Positions 33,884 through 42,469 of a DNA stretch of 64,000 nt are shown here, piece after piece (positions within the stretch are counted from its first letter, which is position 1; every line of letters starts with the position of its first letter). The notes below the pieces were generated by a model. It saw only the letters and a list, made by a program, of their open reading frames with translations, did no database searches and had not been told where the DNA came from. The DNA comes from Nocardia pseudobrasiliensis NBRC 108224. Lineage in GTDB: Bacteria; Actinomycetota; Actinomycetes; Mycobacteriales; Mycobacteriaceae. The stretch covers positions 164,906 to 228,905 of the forward strand of contig NZ_BDBS01000022.1 in assembly GCF_001613105.1 (NCBI RefSeq), written 5' to 3'. The position numbers and the translations under genes are program-made.

Positions 33884-34961
33884 GCGCGGCCAGCTCCGTC
33901 ACCAATTCCCCACCGCCGCAACGCCGCTCGGCCTCGACCTGCCGCCGGGCGCCGTTGCCCTCCTCGAGCACCCGCTCGATACCTCGATCCACGAAATCCC
34001 GATCGCCCAGCCGGTCCAGGGCGGGCGCGACCAGATCCACGAATTCGGCGATGCGCCGTCGAAACGGCATGATCCGCCCGTCGACCGGATCGAAACAGTC
34101 GCCCCCGGCCCCGTCGCGCGCGGCCTTCCAATACGCGATCCGCAGCATCTCCGCCGTGACGGCCGGGCAGATTCGATTGTGCCGCACCGCGTCTCGCGCG
34201 GTCACAACACCGGCGCGAATCAACGCGGCCAGCAACGCGGACTGCGCGACGGTCGCGGGCACATCGCTGACCCGGATCTCCACGGTCGGATACGACGTCG
34301 AGGGCCGCACATCCCAATAGACCATCTTCTCGTCCAGAATGCTGCCCGCCGTACGCATCGCGGAGACCATCGCGTCGTATTCATGGGCCGAGGTGAAATA
34401 CGGCGGCGGCCCGGCGCTCGGCCAGCGGTGCCACAGCACGCTGCGCCAACTGGCATATCCGGTGTCGGCGCCGTGCTGCACGGCCGAATTGGCGGTCAGC
34501 GCGAGCAGCAGCGGCAACCACGGACGCAGGTAGTTGCACACCTGGATCGCGATCTCCCGATCCGACACCGCGACATGGACGTGCCCGCCGCAGAGCGGCT
34601 GTTCGTCGGCGAGCAGCCCGAAATTCGCCTCGATGCGCTGATAGCGCTCGGACCGCGTGACCGCCATCGGGCTCGGGCCGATCGGTGACACACCCACCGC
34701 CAACAGGGTCGCGTCGAACTTGCGGGCACAGCGCGCGACCTCGCGGCGCAACCACCGCAATTCCGCGGTCAGCTCATCGATCCCGTGGTGCACACCGGTG
34801 GCCGTCTCGACCTGGCAGGCCGCCAATTCCAGTTGCAGATCGATCCCCAGCTCCCGGGCCGCGGCCGCGACCTCGCGATTCTTGTTCACCGGAATCCCGG
34901 TGCGTGAATCGACCAGCAGGAATTCCTCTTCCACACCGATACTCGGAACATCCTCGTCCAC
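33864..34961 (-). CDS. Carboxylate-amine ligase, GCS2/YbdK family
   Basis: 365 residues. GVEEEFLLVD near the start, CGGHVHVAVSDRE and the later ARDAVRHNRICPA are typical of the gamma-glutamylcysteine-synthetase-like YbdK family, ATP-dependent ligases with weak glutamate-cysteine ligase activity in E. coli. The true substrate is unknown. It converges on the sigma gene with 20 bp of overlapping 3' coding sequence. Confidence 0.88.
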   Translation of the reverse strand: MDEDVPSIGVEEEFLLVDSRTGIPVNKNREVAAAARELGIDLQLELAACQVETATGVHHGIDELTAELRWLRREVARCARKFDATLLAVGVSPIGPSPMAVTRSERYQRIEANFGLLADEQPLCGGHVHVAVSDREIAIQVCNYLRPWLPLLLALTANSAVQHGADTGYASWRSVLWHRWPSAGPPPYFTSAHEYDAMVSAMRTAGSILDEKMVYWDVRPSTSYPTVEIRVSDVPATVAQSALLAALIRAGVVTARDAVRHNRICPAVTAEMLRIAYWKAARDGAGGDCFDPVDGRIMPFRRRIAEFVDLVAPALDRLGDRDFVDRGIERVLEEGNGARRQVEAERRCGGGELVTELAALTLEGC

Positions 34962-35021
34962 GCTCTCGTCCTACCCCCGACCGGCCGGATTACCCGAGGT
35001 GTGCTGTCGCGCTGATCGGGT

Positions 35022-36488
35022 ATGCGATCGGCGATGGACCATTCACGAGCACCGATGCTGGACGCGCTGGCCGAGTATCAGCGGTTGGACCGTTATGGCT
35101 TCACCCCGCCCGGACACCGCCAGGGGCGAGGAGCCGATCCGCGAGTCCGCGACGAACTGGGCGGAGCGCTGAGCCATGACGTGCTGGCCGGGCCCGGACT
35201 CGACGACCGGCTGGCGCGCGGCCATCTGCTCGGCGATGCCGAGGAGCTCATGGCCGATGCCGTCGGCGCGGAGACCGCGTTCTTCTCCACCTGCGGCAGT
35301 TCGCTGCCGGTGAAGGCCGCGATGCTGGCGGTGGCCGGGGGCGACGGCGGGCTGATCCTGGGCCGCGACAGTCACAAATCGATCGTCGCCGGACTGGTGT
35401 TCTCCGGGGTGCGCCCGTACTGGGTGACGCCGAGATGGGACGCGGACCGGCATTTTTCGCATCCGCCGTCCCCGGACCAGGTGCGGGCGGCCTGGGAACG
35501 CCATCCCGATGCGGCCGGTGCGTTGATTGTCAGTCCCAGTCCCTACGGCACCTGCGCCGATATCGGCAGCATCGCGGAGATCTGTCACGAGCGCGGTAAG
35601 CCGCTGATCATCGATGAGGCGTGGGGCGCGCATCTGCCGTTCCATCCCCGGTTGCCCACCTGGGCGATGGACGCGGGCGCGGATATCTGCGTGGTGAGTG
35701 TGCACAAGATGGGCGCGGGTTTCGAACAGGGTTCGGTCTTCCATGTGCAGGGCGATCTGGTCGACCGTGGGCGGCTGAAGCTGTGCGCCGATCTGCTGAT
35801 GACCACCAGCCCGAATGTCCTGCTGTACGCGGCGATGGACGGCTGGCGTCGCCAGATGGTCGAGCACGGGCGCGAATTGCTCGATGCCGCACTGGCCACG
35901 ACCGATCGGGCTCGCTCGGAGCTGGCGCGCATTCCCGACATCACCGTGATGGAGCGGGAACTGCTCGGCGTCGAGGCCTCGCACGATCTGGACCGGCTGC
36001 AGGTGCTGATGGACGTATCGGCCACGGGCGCAACGGGTTACGAGGTCGCGGACTGGCTGCGGGAGCATCGCCGCATCGATATGGGCCACAGCGACCACCG
36101 CCGCGTCCTCGCGACGCTGTCGATGGCCGACGACAAGGATACGATCGACATGCTGGTCAAGGGCGTCAGCGCCTGGCGCGAACAGTCGAAAGACCCAGCG
36201 CCACACAATATTCGACTACCCGCGCCGGACGAGCTGCAATTGGAATCCGTACAGCGCCCGCGCGACGCGTTCTTCGGTCCGTGCGAATCCGTACCGATCG
36301 AGCGGGCGCCGGGCCGGATCGCGGCCGAACAGGTCACCCCGTATCCGCCCGGCATTCCGGTCATGGTGCCCGGCGAACTGATCAACGAGGCGGTCGTCGA
36401 ATATCTGCGCACCGGTGTGCGGGACGGGATGAACGTCCCCGATCCGGTGGATCCGACGCTGAAAACCCTCCGGGTCGTGGCGTCATGA
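35022..36488 (+). CDS. Orn/Lys/Arg decarboxylase-like PLP enzyme
   Basis: 488 residues (ATG 35034 is an alternative). Fold-type I PLP features: TPPGHRQGRG, HDVLAGPGLDD, IIDEAWGAH, and the PLP lysine in SVHKMGAGFEQGS; the C-terminal lobe has PYPPGIPVMVPGE. The family decarboxylates lysine, ornithine or arginine. The stop overlaps the CinA-like start (ATGA); it leads a five-gene overlapping run. Substrate specificity is not determined. Confidence 0.88.
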   Translation: MRSAMDHSRAPMLDALAEYQRLDRYGFTPPGHRQGRGADPRVRDELGGALSHDVLAGPGLDDRLARGHLLGDAEELMADAVGAETAFFSTCGSSLPVKAAMLAVAGGDGGLILGRDSHKSIVAGLVFSGVRPYWVTPRWDADRHFSHPPSPDQVRAAWERHPDAAGALIVSPSPYGTCADIGSIAEICHERGKPLIIDEAWGAHLPFHPRLPTWAMDAGADICVVSVHKMGAGFEQGSVFHVQGDLVDRGRLKLCADLLMTTSPNVLLYAAMDGWRRQMVEHGRELLDAALATTDRARSELARIPDITVMERELLGVEASHDLDRLQVLMDVSATGATGYEVADWLREHRRIDMGHSDHRRVLATLSMADDKDTIDMLVKGVSAWREQSKDPAPHNIRLPAPDELQLESVQRPRDAFFGPCESVPIERAPGRIAAEQVTPYPPGIPVMVPGELINEAVVEYLRTGVRDGMNVPDPVDPTLKTLRVVAS

Positions 36489-36976
36489 CCGCCGCGGAGG
36501 ATCGGCTCGCGGAGCGGATCGGAACCTCGGGCCTGTCGGTCGCGGTCGCGGAATCGCTGACCTCGGGCCGGATCTCGACCGTCCTGGGCGCGGCGCCGAA
36601 GTCCAGCGAATGGTTCCGCGGCGGAGTCGTGGCCTATTCGACCGAGGTGAAACGGCTCGTGCTCGGGGTGCCGGACCGCCCACCGGTATGTCGGGAAACG
36701 GCCGAGGCCATGGCCGCCGGCGTCCGCGCGCTGCTGCGCGCCGATATCGCCGTCGCGGTCACCGGAGTGGGCGGACCGGATCCCCAGGGCGATGAGCCGC
36801 CCGGTTCGGTGTGGTTCGCGGTCGCCTCCGAGTCCGAACTCGAGACCGTGCACCGCCAGTTCTCCGGAGAACCGCCCGAAATCGTCGCCCGGACCGGAGA
36901 ATACGCCTTGGAGCTGCTGTGGCAGGCGTGCACGCGACATCGCGACGCGATATCCGGAGGTATGGCGACGACATGA
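36485..36976 (+). CDS. CinA C-terminal-domain (NMN deamidase-like) protein
   Basis: 163 residues: SVAVAESLTSGRISTVLG, FRGGVVAYSTEVKRLVLGV, and AVTGVGGPDPQGDEPPG are CinA C-terminal signatures. The domain deamidates nicotinamide mononucleotide in NAD salvage. The N-terminal MoCF domain of full CinA is absent, as in many short homologues. Both ends overlap neighbours by ATGA. Its relation to the diiron and iron-sulphur genes downstream is unclear. Confidence 0.88.
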   Translation: MTAAEDRLAERIGTSGLSVAVAESLTSGRISTVLGAAPKSSEWFRGGVVAYSTEVKRLVLGVPDRPPVCRETAEAMAAGVRALLRADIAVAVTGVGGPDPQGDEPPGSVWFAVASESELETVHRQFSGEPPEIVARTGEYALELLWQACTRHRDAISGGMATT

Positions 36977-37995
36977 CCATGGCCACCAACGCACAGACCC
37001 CGACGCTGCCCGCACCCCGCGGCGAGCTGTCGGCGATGCTGATCGAGCGCCTGCGCGGCGAACCCGGAAAACCCTTCCCGCACACGGCGAATGCCGATCC
37101 CTACGGCGAGGATCTACAGCTGGCGCTGCACACCTGCTACGAATTGCACTATCGTGGTTTCGAATCGGTGGATCCCGGCTGGGAATGGGATCCCGACCTG
37201 CTGCGCTGGCGCGCCACCCTCGAGGCCCCGTTTCTGGCCGCCCTGCGCGCCGATGTCGCGGGCGGCGACGATCTGGACGCCGAACTCGAGCAGTTGCTGA
37301 TCGAGCCGATGCCGCCCAGCGGCCTCAGCGAATTTCTGCGCACCGACGGCGAATTGTGGCAGCTGCGTGAGTATTTCGTGCACCGATCGCTGTATCACCA
37401 CAAGGAGGCCGATCCGTACGCCTGGGCGATCCCCCGACTGACCGGGCAGGCCAAGGCATCACTGGTGGCGGTGGAATTCGACGAATTCGGCGGCGGCCGC
37501 GGCGAACGTGTGCACGCCCGCCTGTACGCGGATCTGCTGGCCGGGGCCGACCTGAATCCGGAGTACCTGCACTACCTCGATGTCATTCCGGCACCGATGT
37601 TCTCGGTGCTGAACATGATCTCGCTGTTCGGCCTGCACCGGGTCCGGCGCAATGCCCTGGTCGGCCATTTCGCCACCGTCGAGATCACCTCGCCGCCCGG
37701 CGCGCGGCGCATGGTCGAGGCGCTGGAACGACTGTGCCCGGATCCGCGCTGTCTGCTGTTCTACCGCGAACATGTGGAGGCGGACGCGGTCCACGAACAG
37801 GTCATGCGCACCGATGTGATCGGCAATCTGGTGGCCGAGGATCCGAGCGCGGCCGCCGACATCGTCTTCGGCATCCAGGCGACCGGGTTGCTGGAAGACC
37901 GGTTCGCCGCCGACGTCCTCGGTCACTGGCATCGCGGAAATTCTTCTCTCCGAACAGGATTGAAGTGCGATTCCGGTGCAAATCGGGTTTCGTGA
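36973..37995 (+). CDS. Heme-oxygenase-like, iron-containing redox enzyme (possible diiron oxidase)
   Basis: 340 residues from ATG 36973. The helical heme-oxygenase-like fold is suggested by HRSLYHHKEADPYAWAIPRL, VAVEFDEFGGGRGERVHARL, and FYREHVEADAVHEQV, giving Glu/Asp and His residues in the E-x-D-E-(Y/F)-G and H-V-E-x-D-x-x-H-E patterns of heme-oxygenase-like diiron oxidases/oxygenases. Such enzymes do N-oxygenation or C-C cleavage. Substrate unknown. It overlaps CinA and the next methyltransferase, and CDGSH follows, a set that appears functionally linked. Confidence 0.72.
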   Translation: MTMATNAQTPTLPAPRGELSAMLIERLRGEPGKPFPHTANADPYGEDLQLALHTCYELHYRGFESVDPGWEWDPDLLRWRATLEAPFLAALRADVAGGDDLDAELEQLLIEPMPPSGLSEFLRTDGELWQLREYFVHRSLYHHKEADPYAWAIPRLTGQAKASLVAVEFDEFGGGRGERVHARLYADLLAGADLNPEYLHYLDVIPAPMFSVLNMISLFGLHRVRRNALVGHFATVEITSPPGARRMVEALERLCPDPRCLLFYREHVEADAVHEQVMRTDVIGNLVAEDPSAAADIVFGIQATGLLEDRFAADVLGHWHRGNSSLRTGLKCDSGANRVS

Positions 37996-38648
37996 TGTTG
38001 TTCTGCGCCCCAGGCGTCTACCGGCCCGAGGCCGACACATGGTTGCTGAAGCGAGCCTTCGACGGCGCCCGCATCCATCGTGGCGGCCGGGTGCTCGATA
38101 TCTGTACCGGCTCGGGCGCGCTGGCCATCGCGGCGGCGCGGGCCGGGGCCGCCGAGGTGACCGCGGTGGACATCTCCCGCGCGGCGGTCGCGTCGGCCTG
38201 GCTGAACTCCCGCTGCCGCGGCCTCGGAATCGAATTGCTGCGCGGTGATTTCGAGGCCGTCCTCGGCGACCGCCGATTCGATGTCGTATTGGCCAATCCG
38301 CCCTATGTCCCGACTCCGCCCGGCACGCACACCCGCGGTTCCGCGCGGGCGTGGAATGCCGGGCCCACGGGCCGGGAGATACTCGACCGGCTGTGCACGC
38401 GGCTGCCGCGACTGCTCAGCGCCCAGGGCGTCGCGCTGATCGTGCATTCGACGCTGGCCGACCCCGACCGAACCGTCGGCCTGCTGCGCGATCAACGCCT
38501 CAAGGCGGCCGTCGTGGCCCGCAGTCAGATCCCGTTCGGCCCGGTCCTGCGCGAGCGCGCCGCGTGGCTGGCCGCCGCGGGCTACATCGCCTCCGACCAG
38601 AACCGGGAAGACCTGGTGGTGATCCGTGCCGACCGAACCCGCGCCTGA
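37995..38648 (+). CDS. HemK-like class I SAM methyltransferase
   Basis: 217 residues from ATG 37995, or one more from the overlapping GTG 37992. VLDICTGSGALAIAAA is motif I; VVLANPPYVP is the NPPY motif of N-methyltransferases acting on amide or ring nitrogens (HemK/PrmC-like). It has no N-terminal PrmC helical domain, so it is the short form. The overlap with the upstream stop suggests coupling, and 23 bp overlap the CDGSH gene. Substrate unknown. Confidence 0.85.
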   Translation: MLFCAPGVYRPEADTWLLKRAFDGARIHRGGRVLDICTGSGALAIAAARAGAAEVTAVDISRAAVASAWLNSRCRGLGIELLRGDFEAVLGDRRFDVVLANPPYVPTPPGTHTRGSARAWNAGPTGREILDRLCTRLPRLLSAQGVALIVHSTLADPDRTVGLLRDQRLKAAVVARSQIPFGPVLRERAAWLAAAGYIASDQNREDLVVIRADRTRA

Positions 38649-38835
38649 CCGACGCCGCATCGTCTTCACCACCGACGGGCCCGCCCTGATCGAGGGTCCG
38701 GTCGAACTCGTGACCGCGGACGGGCGGACCATCTGCTCGGACCGATTCCAGGTGGCCATCTGCCTGTGCCGCCGCTCGAAGAACTATCCGCTCTGCGACA
38801 CCAGCCACCGCAGACGCCGCCGCGAACCGGACTGA
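38626..38835 (+). CDS. CDGSH-type iron-sulphur protein
   Basis: 69 residues from GTG 38626. Ligands of the [2Fe-2S] cluster are Cys46 and Cys48 in ICLCRRS, Cys57 and His61 in PLCDTSH. The usual CDGSH is CDTSH here, a one-residue variation next to the ligands. The family does electron or cluster transfer. The 5' end overlaps the methyltransferase by 23 bp. It may donate electrons to the diiron protein upstream. Confidence 0.85.
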   Translation: MPTEPAPDRRRIVFTTDGPALIEGPVELVTADGRTICSDRFQVAICLCRRSKNYPLCDTSHRRRRREPD

Positions 38836-38839
38836 ACCC

Positions 38840-40207
38840 TCACACCGCGACCGCGCAGTTGTCCGAACTGCCCTGTCCGAGCACGCTCACGATTCCGGAC
38901 CGGCCGTCGCCGAAGAAGCGGCTGAACACACCCGCCGGACGCCCGCCGAGCAGCACGGGCCCGAGGACCGGGGCGATGTCGACCTCGTGCGGCGAGTCGT
39001 CGGAATCGGCGAGGATGGGCAGGCGGCAGGTGTGGGGTTCGATGTAGTCCTGGACAATGCTCGCGCCCGACGCGGCGGCGGCGACGGCCGATTCCCATGC
39101 GGGCTGGGCGGTTTCGCGGCCGATGATGACCTCCTTGCCGCTCATGCCGAGACTTTCCTTGAGTACCAGCAGCTCCCGGTTCTCGACCACGAAGCGCAGC
39201 AGATCGACCTTCGCATCGCCGCGAGTGGTGCGACGGTCGGACAGGACTCGGGTCCACGGCAGGTAGCGGTCGACCAGGGCGCGATCGGCCGCGCTCATCC
39301 AGGGACGGCCCTCCGACAGCAGGCCCATGGTCAGCTTGCTGGACAGGAAGGTCGAGGTCTGGGTCCCGACGAGCAGGCAGCCGTGATCCAGCGCGGCCTG
39401 CACGGGTGCGGTGTCGATATCGAGTTCGAGCCAGTCCGGGATGGTGAAATTGCGCAACCCCAGCGGATAGCGCAGCCGCGGCGAACAATCCCAGGCCTCG
39501 TGCAACTCCTCGGGTTCGAAGAAGCGCGCGGTCATTCCGTGATTGTTGAAGTAGTCGATCTCGAGGTCGAAATATCGGCGCTCGCCGCCCTGATCGCGCG
39601 CACTGCCCACGACGGCGATCCGGGGCGCGACGGCCAGTTCCGCGCACAGGTCTCGGAACATGTCCATGCGCACGGCCAGCGGGCTGCGGTAGTGGAACGG
39701 CAATCGGCCGGTGTCGGAGGCGTACAGCATGCGCCATACCTCCTGGCGGCAGTGTGCCTCCACCACGCCGCCGAGCGCGCCACTGACGTTGAACTCCAGG
39801 AACTTCAGCCCGTCCGGGCCGATCACCACATCGGGCCGCGCCACGCTGTCGGCATAGCGCTCCTCGATGAACCGATCCGCCACGAACAGCTGATTCTCGC
39901 TGTCGGGCATGGCGTACGCGGCCAGTCTCCCGGCACTGGTGGCGGCGGTCTCGAGGGCGGTGCGGCGCACCAGATCCAGCAGGGCCGCACTGACACGGAA
40001 CAATTCGGCGTAGGAGGCGCGCGGCAGGGCGATCGGCGCGGCGGGCAGCAGCGGCTGATACGGATAGCCGATATCGCGGATCTCGTGGCGCAGCAGTCGC
40101 CGAATCGTCTCCGGCGGCGCGGGCGCGGCCGCCAACTGCTGGTCACCGAACCACGGATGTCCCGGCACGGGCACCACCCCCTTTGCGCGCGTAGGTGTTT
40201 CGAGCAT
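38840..40207 (-). CDS. ATP-grasp-like protein (circularly permuted type, uncertain)
   Basis: 455 residues. The central LEFNVSGALGG and the C-terminal LLVLKESLGMSGKEVIIGRE, IVQDYIEPH are consistent with an ATP-grasp fold of the circularly permuted or glutathionylspermidine-synthase-like kind, which join a carboxylate and an amine with ATP. No substrate can be named. It converges on the CDGSH gene (4-bp gap) and diverges from a TetR gene whose operators lie in the shared region. Confidence 0.6.
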   Translation of the reverse strand: MLETPTRAKGVVPVPGHPWFGDQQLAAAPAPPETIRRLLRHEIRDIGYPYQPLLPAAPIALPRASYAELFRVSAALLDLVRRTALETAATSAGRLAAYAMPDSENQLFVADRFIEERYADSVARPDVVIGPDGLKFLEFNVSGALGGVVEAHCRQEVWRMLYASDTGRLPFHYRSPLAVRMDMFRDLCAELAVAPRIAVVGSARDQGGERRYFDLEIDYFNNHGMTARFFEPEELHEAWDCSPRLRYPLGLRNFTIPDWLELDIDTAPVQAALDHGCLLVGTQTSTFLSSKLTMGLLSEGRPWMSAADRALVDRYLPWTRVLSDRRTTRGDAKVDLLRFVVENRELLVLKESLGMSGKEVIIGRETAQPAWESAVAAAASGASIVQDYIEPHTCRLPILADSDDSPHEVDIAPVLGPVLLGGRPAGVFSRFFGDGRSGIVSVLGQGSSDNCAVAV

Positions 40208-40225
40208 ACCGATCGATGCGAGGAC

Positions 40226-40241
40226 TTGCTCGGTCGAGCAA
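40226..40241. promoter_or_regulatory. Probable TetR operator 1
   Basis: Inverted repeat TTGCTCG-GT-CGAGCAA (7-bp arms, 2-bp spacer) between the ATP-grasp start (40207) and the tetR ATG (40261). Confidence 0.6.
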
Positions 40242-40253
40242 ACCGCGCTACCG

Positions 40254-40271
40254 TTTGCTCATGCAAGCAAA
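40254..40271. promoter_or_regulatory. Probable TetR operator 2 overlapping the tetR start codon
   Basis: Inverted repeat TTTGCT-CATGCA-AGCAAA. It shares the TTGCT/AGCAA half-site with the neighbouring site 13 bp away and covers the ATG, so autorepression is likely. Confidence 0.55.
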
Positions 40272-40896
40272 AAGTCGCTCGGACAAGCAAGAGCGCACCG
40301 TCACCGAGACCGCCCGGCGCGCGCAGATCGTCGATGCCGCGATCGAGGTGGTCGCCGAGCACGGCTATTCGAATGCTTCCTTCGCCCGCATCGCCAAGCA
40401 GGCGGGGCTGAGCAGCACCGGCATGATCTCGTATCACTTCCGCGGCAAACAGGATCTGATCCGCGAGATCATCGGCGAGATCATGCGCGTGGCACTCACT
40501 TTCGTGAGCGACCGACTTGGCGAGGAGTCCGACTACCGGGGTCGGCTGCGCGCCCACTTCGCGGCGAATCTGGCCCTGCTCGATGAATATCCGACCCATA
40601 TGCGGGCGCTGTCGAGCATCCTCACCCACTCCGACCCCGGCGACCGGGAGCAGTTCGGACTCGCCGAACAACTGGCCGAATTCGCCCGCGTCCAGGAGGA
40701 CCGGATTCGAGAAGCGCAGCGGGCCGGGGTATTTCGCGAATTCGACCCCGCGATCATGGTGATGGCCATGCGCGGCGCACTCGACGCCGCCATCGCCCGC
40801 GCTGCGAGCGACCCCGAATTCGACACCGCGGCCTGCGCTCGTGAGCTGGCCGACCTCTTCGACCGCGCCACCCGTAGCACCGGAGCCGAATCATGA
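40261..40896 (+). CDS. TetR family transcriptional regulator
   Basis: 211 residues from ATG 40261. HTH: IVDAAIEVVAEHGYSNASFARIAKQAGLSSTGMISYHFRGKQDL, residues about 24-66. A helical ligand domain follows. Two inverted repeats lie in and before the start, so autoregulation and control of the divergent ATP-grasp gene are expected. The stop overlaps the VC0807-like gene start by ATGA; the two are coupled. Confidence 0.88.
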   Translation: MQAKSRSDKQERTVTETARRAQIVDAAIEVVAEHGYSNASFARIAKQAGLSSTGMISYHFRGKQDLIREIIGEIMRVALTFVSDRLGEESDYRGRLRAHFAANLALLDEYPTHMRALSSILTHSDPGDREQFGLAEQLAEFARVQEDRIREAQRAGVFREFDPAIMVMAMRGALDAAIARAASDPEFDTAACARELADLFDRATRSTGAES

Positions 40897-41558
40897 ACCA
40901 GCAGCAGGCAATCGCCACCGATCGCAGCACCCGGCAGAAGAACGCCGCGCTGCGCCGTCACATCATCCGCCAATTGATCGTCGAACTGGCGCTGCCGCTG
41001 GGCGGCTACTACGCATTGCGCGCCGCCGGGGTGAACCCTTGGCTGGCCCTGATCGTCCCCGCCCTGCTCACCGTGCCGTTCATCGTCTACACCGCGATTC
41101 GTCAGCGCCGCGTCGACGTGCTCGCGATCTTCACCCTCACCATCATCGTGCTGGGCACGATCATGTCGCTGGTGACCGGCGATCCCCGCACACTGCTGGT
41201 CCGTGACAGCTGGCTGGGCGGCGTACTCGGCCTGTGGATCCTGGGCACGCTGTTCACCCGGCAGCCGTTCATGCGCATCATGGCCCGCACGATCGTGACG
41301 GTGAAGATCGGCGAGGAGGGCTATCGGCAGTGGGATGCCCGCTGGGACAACGACTCCCGCTTCCGTTACCACCTGCGTGTTCTGACCGCGGTGTGGGGGT
41401 CGGCCTTCGCCCTGGACGCGGTGGTCCGCGTCGTGCTCGCCTACACGCTGCCGGTCGATTCGGTGCCGCTGATCAGCACCCTGCAGTGGCTGGCGGTCCT
41501 CGCCGCGCTGCTGGGTTTCCACACCGTCTACGTCGGCCGCAACGGTCTGAAGGTCTGA
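40893..41558 (+). CDS. VC0807-like integral membrane protein
   Basis: 221 residues with about five to six hydrophobic segments (LIVELALPLGGYYAL, LALIVPALLTVPFIVY, LAIFTLTIIVLGTIMSLV, and three more). A conserved loop WDARWDNDSRFRYHLRVLTAVWG is shared with the paralogue at 47271-47963 (WNLLWNTDSEVRRSFTVSTAVW). No function is known. It is translationally coupled to the TetR gene, possibly its regulated efflux or envelope target. Confidence 0.75.
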   Translation: MNQQQAIATDRSTRQKNAALRRHIIRQLIVELALPLGGYYALRAAGVNPWLALIVPALLTVPFIVYTAIRQRRVDVLAIFTLTIIVLGTIMSLVTGDPRTLLVRDSWLGGVLGLWILGTLFTRQPFMRIMARTIVTVKIGEEGYRQWDARWDNDSRFRYHLRVLTAVWGSAFALDAVVRVVLAYTLPVDSVPLISTLQWLAVLAALLGFHTVYVGRNGLKV

Positions 41559-41563
41559 GTCGC

Positions 41564-42373
41564 TCAGGACTCCTTGAGTCCCACGGCGCCAACGTAATTC
41601 GCGCGCAGGGCGGTCGCCTCGTCCACCGGATTCTCCGGCCGCCACAGATCCAGCGCCACGATGCCCGGCTGCAGCACGGTGTAACCGCGCAGCAGCTCGG
41701 CCACATCGTCGGTGGTCTTGAAGGCCGCGCCCGGGGTGTTGGTCCGCCGCATCACCGACAGCACCCGCTCCTGTTCCTCGAGGCTGAGGGTGAAGGCGAC
41801 CGCATGCGACAGGCCCAGCGCGCTGCCCGGCGGGCACGCGTCGCGGTAGGCGGCGATCAGCAGCGCGGGGTCGATATCCTCGAGCAGATCCAGCACCGCC
41901 ATCGCGAGAATCGCTACCGGGCGGCCGAAGTCGATCAGATCGGTCACGCTGGGCGCGCTCAGCACGCTATCGATATCGCGCAGATCGGCCCAGGTCATCG
42001 AGACCTGCGGATGGCCCTCGAGCGCCTTCTGGGCGTATTCGACCGCCACCCGCTCGCGTTCCACATAGGCGATCCGCGCATGCGGATTGTGTCGCAGGGC
42101 GATCTCGTGCGGATTGCCGACCGTCGGTGCGCCCGAGCCGAGATCGAGGAACTGATCGATCCCCATCTCGCACAGCGCCGCGACCGCCCGGCCGACGAAG
42201 CCGCGATTGGATCGGGCCCAGAATCTGCTGCCCGGCATGCCCTCCGGGATCGCCTCGGCGGCCTCCCGGTCGATCTCGAAATTGGCGCCACCGCCGAGCA
42301 CATAGTCGTACATCCGGGCGATATTGGGCGTGTCCATATCGATGGTCTCGTCCAGCCCGTACCGGGAACCCAT
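41564..42373 (-). CDS. SAM-dependent methyltransferase, DUF574/PF04672 type
   Basis: 269 residues. The family opening DTPNIARMYDYVLGGGANFEIDR, then FLDLGSGAPTVGNPHEIA (SAM binding) and YVERERVAVEYAQ identify the actinobacterial methyltransferase family PF04672. Substrates are unknown, although members occur in many actinobacterial genomes and some secondary-metabolite loci. Stands alone on the minus strand, 5 bp after the convergent membrane-protein gene. Confidence 0.88.
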   Translation of the reverse strand: MGSRYGLDETIDMDTPNIARMYDYVLGGGANFEIDREAAEAIPEGMPGSRFWARSNRGFVGRAVAALCEMGIDQFLDLGSGAPTVGNPHEIALRHNPHARIAYVERERVAVEYAQKALEGHPQVSMTWADLRDIDSVLSAPSVTDLIDFGRPVAILAMAVLDLLEDIDPALLIAAYRDACPPGSALGLSHAVAFTLSLEEQERVLSVMRRTNTPGAAFKTTDDVAELLRGYTVLQPGIVALDLWRPENPVDEATALRANYVGAVGLKES

Positions 42374-42469
42374 GTCGCAGCCTTTCTCCGCCTTGCCGTA
42401 GCAACTGTACCGTCCGGAACGGCTACCCGCCGGTTGCGAAAGGCGTTATGCGGCAAGGCTATCGATGGC

